NCBI RefSeq assembly: GCF_029688625.1
Contig: NZ_JARULC010000004.1
Span: 1 to 64,000, forward strand
Source of the DNA: Qipengyuania marincola
Lineage (GTDB): Bacteria; Pseudomonadota; Alphaproteobacteria; Sphingomonadales; Sphingomonadaceae
Direction of reading: 5' to 3'
DNA length: 64,000 nt
Every line of letters starts with the position of its first letter. Position 1 is the first letter of the stretch. Under the pieces are notes generated by a model, which did not search any database, was not told the DNA's origin, and saw nothing but the letters and a program-made list of their open reading frames with translations. The translations under genes were made by a program, and so were the position numbers. Below, one piece after another: positions 44,156 through 53,903 of the stretch.

Positions 44156-45931
44156 TCAATCGTAGGTCACGCCATCCAGTCCGGCGCCGCCCTCTGCGAT
44201 GAAACGATCAATGCGCTGCTCCAGTACTGGCAAGGGAACCGAGCCGAGCGAAAGCACCACATCGTGAAATTTGCGCAAGTCGAAGGCGTCGCCGAGCTCG
44301 TTTTCCGCTTTGGTTCGCACCCGCTTGATCGTGAGCTCGCCGAGCTTGTAGGCCAGAGCCTGCCCGGGCCAACTGATGTAGCGGTCGATCTCGGTACCGA
44401 CCTCGCGCTCGGACAGGGCTGTGCGCTGCGACAGGTAATCGACCGCCTGCTCGCGGCTCCAGCCATAGTGGTGAATGCCGGTGTCGATCACCAGCCGTGC
44501 GGCGCGCCACATTTCGTAGGATAGCTGGCCAAAACGCTCATAGGGCGTGCGATAGATCCCCATCTCGTTGCCGAGGTGCTCGACATAGAGCCCCCACCCC
44601 TCGCCAAAGCCGGAAAAATAGGTCTGGCGGCGAAACAGCGGCGCCTCTTCCTGCTCCAGCGCGATCGCGGCCTGGAAGCTGTGGCCTGGGGCGCATTCGT
44701 GCAGAGTCAGTGCGGGAATATTGTAGACGGGGCGCGAGGGCAGATCGTAAGTGTTGATCTGGCAGTACTCGAGCCCGCCGCGACCTGCCGTGTAGAATGG
44801 CGCGATGGCCGGGTCGACGGGGCGGATACCGTGGCGGTAGCGCGGCAGGAAGCCGAAGTATTCGCCAAGTTTGTCGTCCACCCGCTTGGCCGCATAGGCG
44901 GCGACACCCATCAGTTCGTCGGGCGTCTCCGCCACGAACTGCGCATCGGTGCGCAAGAAGGCGATAAATTCGCTGAGCGAGCCGTCGAAGCCTGCCTCTT
45001 CCTTCACCTTTTCCATTGCCGCGGTAATACGGGCGACTTCGTCGAGTCCGATCCGGTGAATTTGCTCGGCTGTCAGGTCGAGCGTCGTGTACTGGCGGAT
45101 TTGCTGGGCGTAATAGTCTTCGCCGCGAGGGAATTCACGGGCGCCCAGCGTTTTGCGCGTTTTCGGAAGATACTCGTCGCGCATGAAGCCGAGCAGCTCT
45201 CGATAGGCGGGAGCGACAGCCTGCTCGATGGCATTGCGCGCCTCCCCGCGCAGTCGCTCCTGCTCGGCGGCCGGAATGCGTGCCGGCATCTCGGCGAAGG
45301 GCCGCCAGAAGGGGTTCTCGTCGACCTCGGCAGCAGCGTAGGCTTCGATCGACACGTCACGACCTTCCAGCGTAACCGCCGGAACGCTGAAGCCACGATC
45401 GAGACCGCTTCGCATATTCGCGATATTTTCGTCGAAGAAGCGCGGCAGGTCGCGCATTCGGGCGATATAATTTTCGTATTGCACGACATCCATCGGGCCC
45501 GACGGAACGAGGTAGGACCAGAAATTGCTGTCGGAATTGAGCGGCATCTCCCACTCGCGATAGGCGATATCGCCAAGGTCCTGTTCGATCAGGGTCACGA
45601 GGACGGCCGCGTCGATCCGCTCCCTCTCGCCAAGCTGCTCTGTCTCCAGCAATCGAGCGCGTGCCAGCAAATCCTGCAGTACCCGCTCGCGCTCAGCATA
45701 AGCCGACGGCGTAACCGAGGGGAGTTTGCCAGTCGGCGCCGTGCTGCCGTCTGGTTTGGCCTCGCGCTCGTATTCTGCAAGGCCGAACCGATAGTATTCA
45801 TCGGCCAGCGCTTGAAGCGTGCTCGACTGCTCAGTCCGTACTGGCGTTGCGGAACGGCCGTCCTGCGCGACGGCGGGCAGCGCCGCTGCCAGCAGGATGG
45901 GGAGGAAACTTGCAGTCGCGGCTTTCATCAC
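44156..45931 (-). CDS. DUF885 family periplasmic metallopeptidase-like protein
   Basis: A 591-aa protein with signal peptide (cleavage near AVAQ, about 22). The DUF885 signature LTLHECAPGHSFQAAI holds an HExxxGH zinc site; IDTGIHHYGWSREQAVDYL and IDRYISWPGQALAYKLGEL are further family blocks. Members are presumed carboxypeptidase/dipeptidase-like. 18 bp downstream of grpE on the same strand, though stress linkage is unproven. Confidence 0.88.
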   Translation of the reverse strand: MMKAATASFLPILLAAALPAVAQDGRSATPVRTEQSSTLQALADEYYRFGLAEYEREAKPDGSTAPTGKLPSVTPSAYAERERVLQDLLARARLLETEQLGERERIDAAVLVTLIEQDLGDIAYREWEMPLNSDSNFWSYLVPSGPMDVVQYENYIARMRDLPRFFDENIANMRSGLDRGFSVPAVTLEGRDVSIEAYAAAEVDENPFWRPFAEMPARIPAAEQERLRGEARNAIEQAVAPAYRELLGFMRDEYLPKTRKTLGAREFPRGEDYYAQQIRQYTTLDLTAEQIHRIGLDEVARITAAMEKVKEEAGFDGSLSEFIAFLRTDAQFVAETPDELMGVAAYAAKRVDDKLGEYFGFLPRYRHGIRPVDPAIAPFYTAGRGGLEYCQINTYDLPSRPVYNIPALTLHECAPGHSFQAAIALEQEEAPLFRRQTYFSGFGEGWGLYVEHLGNEMGIYRTPYERFGQLSYEMWRAARLVIDTGIHHYGWSREQAVDYLSQRTALSEREVGTEIDRYISWPGQALAYKLGELTIKRVRTKAENELGDAFDLRKFHDVVLSLGSVPLPVLEQRIDRFIAEGGAGLDGVTYD

Positions 45932-45949
45932 ACCCTCCCCTTCGATCGA

Positions 45950-46543
45950 TCAGTCTGGCTTCTTGGCCACGCCGACCATGGCCGGACGCAACAGGCGATC
46001 TCTGATCATGTAGCCGGCCTGCATTTCCTGCACGATCGTGCCGGGCTCCGCTTCGTCGGTCGGCACTTCCATCATCGCCTGATGCTGGTTGGGGTCCAGC
46101 GGCATGCCCTGCGCCGCAATCCGCGTGATGCCATTCTGCGCGAAGACCTTTTCCAGTTCGCGCATGGTCGCCTCGATCCCGGCGATGAAATTCTTCGCCT
46201 TGTCGCTCTCGCGCAGGTCCTCGGGCACATGATCCAGCGCGCGCGACAGATTGTCGGCCACGCTGAGAATATCCCGGGCAAAACTGGTCGCACCGTAATT
46301 GCGCGCATCCTGCACGTCTTTTTCAAGCCGGCGACGCACATTCTGGGTTTCGGCGCGCGCATAGAGAACGTCCTGCATCGCCTTGTCGAGATCGCCCTTC
46401 AAGTTGGCGAGCGCATCTTCGAGGCTGTTGTCCTCTTCGCCCGGACCATCGTCGCGCAAATGCTCGGGCACGCCTTCCATTTCGCGCGCCATTTCATCGT
46501 CGACCGCCTTTTCATGCGGTTCGTTCTTGTTCTCGTCTGTCAC
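45950..46543 (-). CDS. grpE: Nucleotide exchange factor GrpE
   Basis: A 197-aa DnaK co-chaperone. Acidic N terminus, long coiled coil (LANLKGDLDKAMQDVLYARAETQNVRRRLEKD), then the beta-domain with GMPLDPNQHQAM and AEPGTIVQEMQAGYMIRDRLLRPAMV. It releases ADP from DnaK. Directly after hrcA (12-bp gap). Confidence 0.96.
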   Translation of the reverse strand: MTDENKNEPHEKAVDDEMAREMEGVPEHLRDDGPGEEDNSLEDALANLKGDLDKAMQDVLYARAETQNVRRRLEKDVQDARNYGATSFARDILSVADNLSRALDHVPEDLRESDKAKNFIAGIEATMRELEKVFAQNGITRIAAQGMPLDPNQHQAMMEVPTDEAEPGTIVQEMQAGYMIRDRLLRPAMVGVAKKPD

Positions 46544-46555
46544 TGGTAAACCCTG

Positions 46556-47599
46556 TCAGCCAATTCTCTTGCCCAAGGATCGGGCCGTGAAATCCACCAT
46601 GGGGACGACCCGCGCGTAATTCAACCGAGTCGGCCCGATGACCCCCAGTACGCCGACAACCTTGCCCTCCCGGTCACGATAGGGCGCGGCGATGACCGAC
46701 GAGCCGGACAGCGAGAAGAGGCGATTCTCGCTCCCGATGAAGATGCGCATCGCCTCGGCACGCTGCGCGCGCTCAAGCAGTTCGGAAACCGATTGCTTGT
46801 TCTCAAGCTCGTCGAGCAGCGATCGAACACGTTCGATGTCGGACAGGGCGCCGTCGTCGAGAAGATTGGCTTGCCCCCGAACGATCAGCACAGGCCGCTG
46901 CGCCGAGTCCTGCGTCCATGTAGCGATACCCCGACGGACGAGATCCCGGCTCGCTTCATCGAGGGCGGAGCGGCCGGAGGCGATTTCCTTTTCGACGAGC
47001 CTGGCTGCCTCGGCCAGCGTCCGGCCATTCGTGCGCGCCGTGAGGTAATTGCTGGCCTGTTCGAGCGACGTCCCCAGCATCGCGGCCGACAGGTTCAGAA
47101 CGCGGTTCTCGATATGCCCGTCCTCACCCACCAGGACCGCCAGAACCCGTTGGGCATCGAGCGGCGTCAGCGAAACCTGCGCGAGGCGCGGTTCGCGCCG
47201 CGGCACCATCACCATGCCGGCGGCGCCCGAGAGGTCGGACAGCAGCGCCGACGTCTCTTCCAGCGCGCGCTCTATCGGGCCGGGCTCGGCGAGGCGCTGC
47301 TCGATCGCGGCGCGTTCTTCCGCCGTCGGTTCTGCCACCTGCATCATCGCGTCGACGAACAGCCGCAAGCCGCTTTCGGTCGGCATCCTGCCAGCGCTGG
47401 TATGGGGCGCAGCAAGCAGCCCCCTCGCCTCCAGATCGGCGAGGACGTTGCGGATCGAGGCCGGCGACAGATTGAGCCCGCGATCGCCGGCAAGCGTTTT
47501 CGAACCCACCGGCTGCCCGCTGTCGAGATAGCCTTCCACCACCAGGCGGAAGATATCGCGTGCCCGGTCGGACAGGTCGGTAAGCGAGGGCGAATTCAT
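46556..47599 (-). CDS. hrcA: Heat-inducible transcription repressor HrcA
   Basis: A 347-aa repressor. N-terminal winged helix ([31 protein letters not shown]...) and [18 protein letters not shown] recognition region; C-terminal ligand/dimer domain. HrcA binds CIRCE (TTAGCACTC-N9-GAGTGCTAA) at groESL-type operons; no CIRCE is seen in this window. ATG 47599 fits the family start ([10 protein letters not shown]). Divergent from rph. Confidence 0.95.
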   Translation of the reverse strand: MNSPSLTDLSDRARDIFRLVVEGYLDSGQPVGSKTLAGDRGLNLSPASIRNVLADLEARGLLAAPHTSAGRMPTESGLRLFVDAMMQVAEPTAEERAAIEQRLAEPGPIERALEETSALLSDLSGAAGMVMVPRREPRLAQVSLTPLDAQRVLAVLVGEDGHIENRVLNLSAAMLGTSLEQASNYLTARTNGRTLAEAARLVEKEIASGRSALDEASRDLVRRGIATWTQDSAQRPVLIVRGQANLLDDGALSDIERVRSLLDELENKQSVSELLERAQRAEAMRIFIGSENRLFSLSGSSVIAAPYRDREGKVVGVLGVIGPTRLNYARVVPMVDFTARSLGKRIG

Positions 47600-47686
47600 T
47601 CCGCCATATCTAACCCTTCCTCTTGCGGCCTCAAGACCCATGCGCCACACGCCTCCGCGAGATTCGACTGTATTGGAGATACGAGA

Positions 47687-48403
47687 ATGCGACCTTCCGG
47701 CCGGGCGCCAGACGAAATGCGCGCCATCACCATTGAAACTGGCTATACCAAGCACGCCGAAGGCAGCTGCCTGATCAGCTTCGGCGAAACGCGGGTGCTG
47801 TGCACTGCGAGCGTCGAAGAACGAATTCCGCCCTGGTTGCGCGGCAAGGGCGAAGGCTGGGTCACTGGCGAATATTCCATGCTGCCCCGCGCCACCCACA
47901 CACGCGGCCAGCGGGAAGCCGCCAAGGGAAAGCAGAGCGGGCGGACACAGGAAATCCAGCGCCTCATCGGCCGGTCTCTGCGAGCGGTGGTGGACATGAA
48001 GAAGCTCGGCGAGCGGCAGATCACGCTCGATTGCGATGTCATCCAGGCCGATGGCGGCACGCGCACGGCGTCCATCTCGGGTGCATGGGTTGCGCTCCGC
48101 CTCGCGATCGACGGGCTGATGAAATCGGGCGCAATCACGCAGGATCCGATCACCGCCAAGGTCGCAGCCATTTCCTGCGGTATCTACAAGGGCACACCGG
48201 TGCTCGACCTCGACTATCCCGAGGATAGCAGCGCCGATGCCGACGCCAATTTCGTGCTGATCGAGGGCGGCAAGATTGCCGAGGCCCAAGCCACCGCCGA
48301 GGGCGCACCCTATGACGAGGAAGCCTTCCTGCGCCTGCTGCGTCTCGCACAGATGGGCTGTGCCGATATTTTCCGCGCGCAGGACGAGGCCGTTCGCAAG
48401 TGA
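47687..48403 (+). CDS. rph: Ribonuclease PH
   Basis: A 238-aa phosphorolytic 3' exoribonuclease that trims tRNA ends. [12 protein letters not shown] at the start, [19 protein letters not shown], and [23 protein letters not shown] are family hallmarks. ATG 47687 chosen; longer readings run antisense through hrcA. Divergent from hrcA, 4 bp overlap with rdgB. Confidence 0.97.
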   Translation: MRPSGRAPDEMRAITIETGYTKHAEGSCLISFGETRVLCTASVEERIPPWLRGKGEGWVTGEYSMLPRATHTRGQREAAKGKQSGRTQEIQRLIGRSLRAVVDMKKLGERQITLDCDVIQADGGTRTASISGAWVALRLAIDGLMKSGAITQDPITAKVAAISCGIYKGTPVLDLDYPEDSSADADANFVLIEGGKIAEAQATAEGAPYDEEAFLRLLRLAQMGCADIFRAQDEAVRK

Positions 48404-49026
48404 CACGTCGCCTGGGCTCCGGATCGCTCGTGATTGCCACGCACAATGCGGGAAAGCTGAAAGAGATTGGCGCGCTGTTGGAGCCCTATGGCGTGAAATG
48501 CATTTCGGCCGGATCGCTCGGGCTGCCCGAGCCGCCGGAGACCGGGACGACATTCGTGCAAAACGCGCTGATCAAGGCGCGCGCCGCAGCAGAAGCCTCG
48601 GGCCTTGCGGCGCTTGCCGATGACAGCGGCCTGGCAGTCGATGCGCTGGACGGGCGCCCGGGGGTCTACACCGCTGACTGGGCAGAGCGGCAGTGGTTCG
48701 AAGGCGATCCCGGACGTGACTGGTATATGGCCATGGGCAAGGTCGAAGGCATGCTGCAGGCCAAGGGCGCCGATATCGATCGCTCATGCGCCTTCCACTG
48801 CGTGCTGGCCATTGCATGGCCGGACGGGGACCATGCGATCTATGAAGGTACGGCGCCGGGCTCCCTGACATGGCCGCCGCGCGGGACCATGGGTTTCGGC
48901 TATGATCCGGTTTTCGTGCCGCAGGGGCGCGAAGAAACGTTTGCAGAGCTCGATCCGGCGGAGAAACACGCCATCAGCCATCGTGCCGATGCTTTCGCCA
49001 AATTGGTCGCCGAACAGTTCGGCTAG
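48400..49026 (+). CDS. rdgB: Non-canonical purine NTP pyrophosphatase (RdgB/HAM1)
   Basis: A 208-aa ITP/XTP pyrophosphatase removing deaminated purine nucleotides. [11 protein letters not shown] (substrate loop), [24 protein letters not shown] (catalytic Asp) and HRADAFAKL near the end are diagnostic. GTG start at 48400 overlaps the rph stop; rph-rdgB is a conserved pair. Confidence 0.96.
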   Translation: MTRRLGSGSLVIATHNAGKLKEIGALLEPYGVKCISAGSLGLPEPPETGTTFVQNALIKARAAAEASGLAALADDSGLAVDALDGRPGVYTADWAERQWFEGDPGRDWYMAMGKVEGMLQAKGADIDRSCAFHCVLAIAWPDGDHAIYEGTAPGSLTWPPRGTMGFGYDPVFVPQGREETFAELDPAEKHAISHRADAFAKLVAEQFG

Positions 49027-49029
49027 GCT

Positions 49030-49602
49030 TCAGTAGGCTTTGCGGCCCCAGACATTGCCGGCCGGCCAATACCGGCAGACCAGAATATCATTGCCTCTCG
49101 CGGTCACCCAGGCGCAGCCGACTTCCTGCGTGTCGCGCCATACAATCTGAGTGTAATGCGCCACATCAGCCCAGTTTCCCGTCCGCGAGATATGGGGGAA
49201 GCTGCCGTGCCGATAGTGTTTCTTTTCTTCGATGAAACGCCCTACCGCCATATCGGGAGACCAGTGGCCCGCCGTGCCCATCCACAGGTTCTCGCCCGTG
49301 CCGTCGCGTGCAGTATGATCGGCATGCTGCAATCTGCCCTTGCGGGAAAGTTCATGCGCCCAGCGATGCGCCTCGCGCTCCAGGTGGACGTTCCATTTCA
49401 ATCTGGGCAGGCGGAGGCGATCGCGCTCCTGGTTGTGCGCGTCAAGGATACGCGAAGCCGTGCGAACATCGCTGGTGCGCAACTGCGACGACGACGATGC
49501 GCTTGCAGCAACGCCGATAGCCGTGGCAGAAAGCAACCCAATCGCGCCGATTATCGGCGTTTTCCAATTTTTCGACCCGCTCATGCCCACTATTTTCGGC
49601 AT
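49030..49602 (-). CDS. CAP-domain (CRISP/SCP-like) exported protein
   Basis: A 190-aa protein: N-terminal signal or anchor (WKTPIIGAIGLLSATAIGVAAS), then a CAP domain with DGTGENLWMGT and AHYTQIVWRDTQEVGCA, the family's GENL and HYTQ(V/I)W motifs. Function in bacteria is unclear. Start could also be Met7 (49584). Convergent with rdgB (3-bp gap) and divergent from hemW. Confidence 0.88.
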   Translation of the reverse strand: MPKIVGMSGSKNWKTPIIGAIGLLSATAIGVAASASSSSQLRTSDVRTASRILDAHNQERDRLRLPRLKWNVHLEREAHRWAHELSRKGRLQHADHTARDGTGENLWMGTAGHWSPDMAVGRFIEEKKHYRHGSFPHISRTGNWADVAHYTQIVWRDTQEVGCAWVTARGNDILVCRYWPAGNVWGRKAY

Positions 49603-49630
49603 TCTGGGTTAAGATAGGCTGAAGACGGTT

Positions 49631-50785
49631 TTGGCGCGCGCACTATACATCCACTGGCCGTTCTGCCTCGCAAAATGCCCCTATTGCGACTTCAACAGCC
49701 ATGTTCGATCCGAGACGGACATGGCTGCCTGGGAGGCTGCGTTGCTCGCCGACATGCGGCACGAAAGACTTGTTACGCCAGGCAAAGAACGTCTCACAAG
49801 TATCTTTTTTGGCGGGGGAACACCGTCGCTCATGCCCCCGGCCCTCGTCTCGAGACTGCTTGACGAAGCCGAGCGTATCTGGGGTTTCGAACCAGATATT
49901 GAGATCACGCTCGAGGCCAATCCCTCCTCCGTCGAAGCGGCCAACTTCGCGGTGCTGGCATCTGCGGGAATCAATCGCGTCTCGCTCGGGGTGCAGAGCC
50001 TGCGAGACGAAGCGCTCCGTTTTCTCGGCAGGCTGCATGGTGTCCGCGAAGCGCTGGATGCAGTGGCCACGGCACAGCAACATTTCAAGCGGGTCTCGGT
50101 CGATCTGATCTATGCGCGGCCCGATCAGTCGGTCCGCGAATGGGAAACGGAGCTGACCGAAGCAATCGCCCTCGGGACAGGTCATATGTCGCTCTACCAG
50201 CTGACGATAGAGCCGGCGACGCGATTTGCGACCGATGTTCGACGCGGTCTTTTCGACCCCCTCGACGATGATCGTGCAGCCGACCTTTTTGCGCTGACTC
50301 GCGAGATGACAGCGGCTGCCGGACTACCCGCCTACGAGACCAGCAATCACGCGCGCTGCGGCGAGGAAAGTCGCCACAACCTTACCTACTGGCGATACCA
50401 GGACTATCTCGGCATCGGGCCGGGCGCTCATGGCCGACGTTCGGGAATTGCGACGATGCGCCATCGCAAGCCAGAGAATTTCCTCAGTGCGGTCGAGGCC
50501 AAGGGACACGGAATAGCCGAGCATCGCCAGCTGGGTCTGCGGGAACAGGCTTCGGAGGCGTTGCTGATGGGCTTGCGCCTTGCCGAAGGGGTCGACCTCG
50601 ATGCGCTCGCCGCTCGCTTCGAGATGGACGGAGACGCTCTGATCGAACCTTCCAAGCTGGACCTTTACCGCAGCCTCGGCCTCGTCCGGGTTGAAGGCGG
50701 GCGGATTGGCGTCACGCCGCAAGGTATGCCCCTCCTCGACGCCCTGCTTGGAGAACTTGTTCCGGCAGATCTCGTGGCGTCATGA
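49631..50785 (+). CDS. hemW: Heme chaperone HemW (radical SAM)
   Basis: A 384-aa radical-SAM protein of the HemN/HemW group. The cluster motif is C12-x3-C16-x2-C19 (FCLAKCPYC), SAM motif GGGTPSLMP follows, and the HemN C-terminal domain is present. The protein lacks the N-terminal extension and extra motifs of true coproporphyrinogen oxidase HemN, so a heme chaperone is favoured. TTG start at 49631. Confidence 0.92.
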   Translation: MARALYIHWPFCLAKCPYCDFNSHVRSETDMAAWEAALLADMRHERLVTPGKERLTSIFFGGGTPSLMPPALVSRLLDEAERIWGFEPDIEITLEANPSSVEAANFAVLASAGINRVSLGVQSLRDEALRFLGRLHGVREALDAVATAQQHFKRVSVDLIYARPDQSVREWETELTEAIALGTGHMSLYQLTIEPATRFATDVRRGLFDPLDDDRAADLFALTREMTAAAGLPAYETSNHARCGEESRHNLTYWRYQDYLGIGPGAHGRRSGIATMRHRKPENFLSAVEAKGHGIAEHRQLGLREQASEALLMGLRLAEGVDLDALAARFEMDGDALIEPSKLDLYRSLGLVRVEGGRIGVTPQGMPLLDALLGELVPADLVAS

Positions 50786-51678
50786 GCAGGGCGGACCTGC
50801 TTGCCGCCTGGCACGATCATCTTGCGCTCGGTCGGCGTCGCTCGCCGCATACGGTGCGCGCCTATACGCGAGCAGCCGAGCGACTTGTTACGCGCCTCGG
50901 GCTCGGCGACTGGGACGCCATCGCCGGATTGACGCCAGCGCGTCTCCGTACGCATCTGGCGTCGCGACGGGCCGACGGACTGGCGAACAGCTCCGCCGCG
51001 CACGAGCTTTCCGCGCTCAAGAGCTTCATCGCTTTCGCTCGCGCAGAGGCCGGGCACGAGGTCACCGATCCGCCGCGTATGCGCGGGCCGCGGATCAAGA
51101 AGGGACTGCCGCGCCCTGTCACGCCCGATGATGCGGTCGGTCTCGCGGACACGGTCGAGGCGCTATCCGCCGACAGCTGGATCGGCGCGCGCGACCGCGC
51201 CGTGCTGTTGTTGCTCTATGGCGCAGGCCTGCGCATTGCAGAGGCTCTGGCACTCACCGGGGCGGCATATCCGCTAGGCGAAAGACTGCTCGTCACCGGC
51301 AAGGGCGGCAAGGAGAGGGGCGTTCCGATCCTGCCTGTCGTAGCCGAGGCGGTCGATGAATACGCGAAGCAGTGTCCCTGGCCACTGGAGTCCGATGCCC
51401 CCCTGTTTCGCGGAGCGAGGGGCGGCGCGCTCAGCCAGGGGATGGTTCAGAAGGCGGTCGCCCGGGCGCGCAAGGCGCTTGGCCTGCCCGCCACGGCCAC
51501 TCCGCATGCGCTGAGGCATAGCTTTGCCACCCATCTGCTTGGTGCCGGGGCCGATCTGCGCAGCCTGCAGGAACTGCTCGGCCACGCGAGCTTGGGGTCC
51601 ACGCAAATCTATACGCAGGTCGACGCCGCCAGCCTGCTTGACACCTACCGCAAGGCACATCCCCGCGACCGGGACTGA
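50782..51678 (+). CDS. xerC: Tyrosine recombinase XerC
   Basis: A 298-aa phage-integrase-family recombinase for dif-site chromosome dimer resolution. The catalytic set is complete: Arg151 (GAGLRIAEAL), Lys174/177, His242 and Arg245 (PHALRHS), His268 (LGHASLG) and Tyr277 (QIYTQV). N-terminal SAM-like core-binding domain 1-90. XerC versus XerD is judged by N-terminal length and cannot be certain. ATGA overlap with hemW. Confidence 0.92.
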   Translation: MSRADLLAAWHDHLALGRRRSPHTVRAYTRAAERLVTRLGLGDWDAIAGLTPARLRTHLASRRADGLANSSAAHELSALKSFIAFARAEAGHEVTDPPRMRGPRIKKGLPRPVTPDDAVGLADTVEALSADSWIGARDRAVLLLLYGAGLRIAEALALTGAAYPLGERLLVTGKGGKERGVPILPVVAEAVDEYAKQCPWPLESDAPLFRGARGGALSQGMVQKAVARARKALGLPATATPHALRHSFATHLLGAGADLRSLQELLGHASLGSTQIYTQVDAASLLDTYRKAHPRDRD

Positions 51679-51688
51679 GGATGATCGA

Positions 51689-52657
51689 TCAAAGGGCCGC
51701 GTGCCGTCGCTCGATCGCATCCCAGATCAGCGCTGCAGTATCGGTGCCATTGAAGCGATCGATCGCGACGATGCCGGTGGGCGATGTGACGTTGATTTCG
51801 GTCAGCCATTTGCCGCCGATCACGTCGATACCCACGAACACGAGACCGCGCCGCTTGAGTTCCGGACCCATGGCAGCGCAGATTTCCTCTTCGGCCGCGG
51901 TAAGGGTCGTCGATTCAGCGTGTCCGCCCTGCGCAAGGTTCGAACGGAACTCACCTTCGCCCGGGAAGCGATTGATCGCCCCTACAAATTCTCCATCCAC
52001 GAGAACGATACGCTTGTCGCCCTCGCTCACCTCGGGCAGGAAAGGCTGAACCATATGCGGCTCGGGCCAGGTCTGGTCGAAAACCTCGCTCAGCGCGCTC
52101 AGATTGGTGCCATCGGCATCGAGGCGAAAGATCGCCTTGCCGCCATTGCCGTGCAGCGGCTTCACGACGACCGAACCATGTTTCCTCTGGAATGCCCGCA
52201 GGTCATCGATGTGTCGCGCGACCAGCGTCGGCGGCATATATTGCGCGTAGTCGAGAACGAACATCTTCTCAGGCGCATTCACCACCTCGCGCGGGTCGTT
52301 CACCACCAGCGTAGTCCCCTTCAGCCGGTCGAGGAGAAAGGCGGCGGTGATATAGCCGAGGTGAAATGGCGGGTCCTGCCGCATGAGGACAACGTCGATG
52401 TCCTGCGCCAGGTCGATCCGGCGCCGTTCCCCGGCGGTGAAATGATCACCTTCCACCCGCTGGACCGTGACCGGCGCGGCATGCGCCGTGATCTTGCCGT
52501 GAGAGGTGCCGTCACTCTCGTAAGCCAGTGTCGCGAAATCGTAATGCCATACCTCGTGCCCTCGCGCCTGCGCCGCCAGCATCAGGGCGAAAGAGCTGTC
52601 ACCCGCGATGTTGATGCTCTCCAGCGGGTCCATCTGGACGGCGACACGCAACTTCAT
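51689..52657 (-). CDS. gshB: Glutathione synthetase
   Basis: A 322-aa ATP-grasp enzyme joining gamma-Glu-Cys to Gly. MDPLESINIAGDSSFALMLAAQARGHEV, VVKPLHGNGGKAIFRL and LVFVGIDVIGGKWLTEINVTSPTG are family blocks with the ATP and metal ligands. ATG 52657 is the conserved start. Same strand and close to yraN (10 bp). Confidence 0.96.
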   Translation of the reverse strand: MKLRVAVQMDPLESINIAGDSSFALMLAAQARGHEVWHYDFATLAYESDGTSHGKITAHAAPVTVQRVEGDHFTAGERRRIDLAQDIDVVLMRQDPPFHLGYITAAFLLDRLKGTTLVVNDPREVVNAPEKMFVLDYAQYMPPTLVARHIDDLRAFQRKHGSVVVKPLHGNGGKAIFRLDADGTNLSALSEVFDQTWPEPHMVQPFLPEVSEGDKRIVLVDGEFVGAINRFPGEGEFRSNLAQGGHAESTTLTAAEEEICAAMGPELKRRGLVFVGIDVIGGKWLTEINVTSPTGIVAIDRFNGTDTAALIWDAIERRHAAL

Positions 52658-52667
52658 TGGCGGCTCC

Positions 52668-53018
52668 TCAGGGTTGCCATGCGTTGGCGATGTGGCGGGG
52701 GAAGCTGCCTGGTGCAAGCAGGATCACGTCGATGCGGACATCTTCTCCGTTCCCGGCATAGTGATGAGCGACCGCTTCCGCCGCGGCCGCCACGCGCGAC
52801 AGGCGGTATTCGTCGATCGCGTAATCGAGATCGGTCCGCTTGCGGCGCCATTTGACCTCGACGAAAGCGACGACGGAACCGCGCTTCGCGACGAGATCGA
52901 TCTCGCCAGCCGGTGTCTTTACTCTCCTATCGACGATCTGCCAGCCCTTGGCCTTGAGCCAGAAAGCCGCGCGGGCTTCTGCGTCTCGTCCGCTCTTTTC
53001 GGCGAGCTGGCGCTTCAT
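52668..53018 (-). CDS. YraN/UPF0102 family putative nuclease
   Basis: A 116-aa protein with the PD-(D/E)xK-like core GEIDLVAKRGSVVAFVEVKWRR (Glu-x-Asp ... Glu-x-Lys). Function unknown; suspected Holliday-junction-resolvase relative. Its start overlaps the rsmI stop by 4 bp, a common rsmI-yraN arrangement. Confidence 0.9.
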   Translation of the reverse strand: MKRQLAEKSGRDAEARAAFWLKAKGWQIVDRRVKTPAGEIDLVAKRGSVVAFVEVKWRRKRTDLDYAIDEYRLSRVAAAAEAVAHHYAGNGEDVRIDVILLAPGSFPRHIANAWQP

Positions 53019-53884
53019 TCGCTGCGCAGGCCAAGCGCGCGCGTGTAGAGCGCTTTGCGGTCGAGCCCGGTTCGCTTCGCCACCTGCGCTGCGGCTTGGG
53101 ATGGCTTAAGGGTCTCCAGCGCTTCGAGCAGCAGGGCATCCGCATCGGCATCGGTCGTCTCGACCCGGACGGGTGGTCCGACAAGCAGGACGATCTCACC
53201 CTTCGGCGGATTGGCTTCGTACCAGGCCATCAGACCGTGCGGCAGCCCTCGCCTCACGTCCTCATGCAGCTTGGTGAGTTCGCGGGCGACCGTCACCTCG
53301 CGATTGGGCAGCGATGTCGCGATGGCATCGAGCGATTTCAGCAGCCTCGGCGCGGTTTCGTAGAAGACCAGCGTGCTGTCGATCGAGGCCAGACCTTCGA
53401 GATACTCGCGCCGGGCCTTGTCCTTGTTCGGCAAGAAGCCGGCAAACATGAAACGGTCGTTCGGCAGACCCGATAAGGTCAGGCCCATGATAGCGGCGCA
53501 TGGCCCGGGAATGGCGGTGACTTGAATGCCTTCCGAATGGCAATCGTTGACCAGGCGAAATCCCGGGTCGCTGACCAGTGGCGTGCCTGCATCGCTGACC
53601 AGCGCCACCGCGCGCGTCTGCATGGAGTCCACCAGCCGCCGCCGGTCCCGGTGCTCGCTGTGATCGTCATAGCGCCACAGAGGCTTTGAGATGCCCAAGT
53701 GCTTGAGCAGCTTGCCGGTTATCCGCGTGTCTTCGCAGGCGACACCGTCGCAAGCCTTGAGCACCTCGATAGCGCGCAGGGTGATATCGCCGAGGTTGCC
53801 GATTGGCGTGGCCACGATATACAGCCCCGGATCGAGGCTTTTTTCAGGGGGTGGGGTTTCGCTCACCCCTTCCCCATGAACCAT
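53015..53884 (-). CDS. rsmI: 16S rRNA 2'-O-methyltransferase RsmI
   Basis: A 289-aa SAM-dependent enzyme modifying C1402 of 16S rRNA. LYIVATPIGNLGDITLRAIEVL and CEDTRITGKLL, VSDAGTPLVSDPGFRLV and PGPCAAI are signatures of the family. ATG 53884; upstream starts read antisense through the divergent lipoprotein gene. Confidence 0.94.
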   Translation of the reverse strand: MVHGEGVSETPPPEKSLDPGLYIVATPIGNLGDITLRAIEVLKACDGVACEDTRITGKLLKHLGISKPLWRYDDHSEHRDRRRLVDSMQTRAVALVSDAGTPLVSDPGFRLVNDCHSEGIQVTAIPGPCAAIMGLTLSGLPNDRFMFAGFLPNKDKARREYLEGLASIDSTLVFYETAPRLLKSLDAIATSLPNREVTVARELTKLHEDVRRGLPHGLMAWYEANPPKGEIVLLVGPPVRVETTDADADALLLEALETLKPSQAAAQVAKRTGLDRKALYTRALGLRSE

Positions 53885-53903
53885 TCGCACGGGAGGCGGC
53901 AAG

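Noticed and set aside
44576..46549. Long + strand open frame (about 657 codons) opposite the DUF885 and grpE genes
   Set aside because: High-GC antisense frame with no domain character; the - strand genes have clear motifs and ribosome-site spacing.
47600..47640. Heat-shock-like promoter upstream of hrcA (CTTGAGG ... TAGATAT)
   Set aside because: Spacing is 18 but the -10 lacks the C-rich start of the RpoH consensus and lies only ~7 bases from the ATG.
46556..48553. Extended 665-codon version of hrcA
   Set aside because: The part upstream of 47599 runs antisense through rph and has no family similarity.
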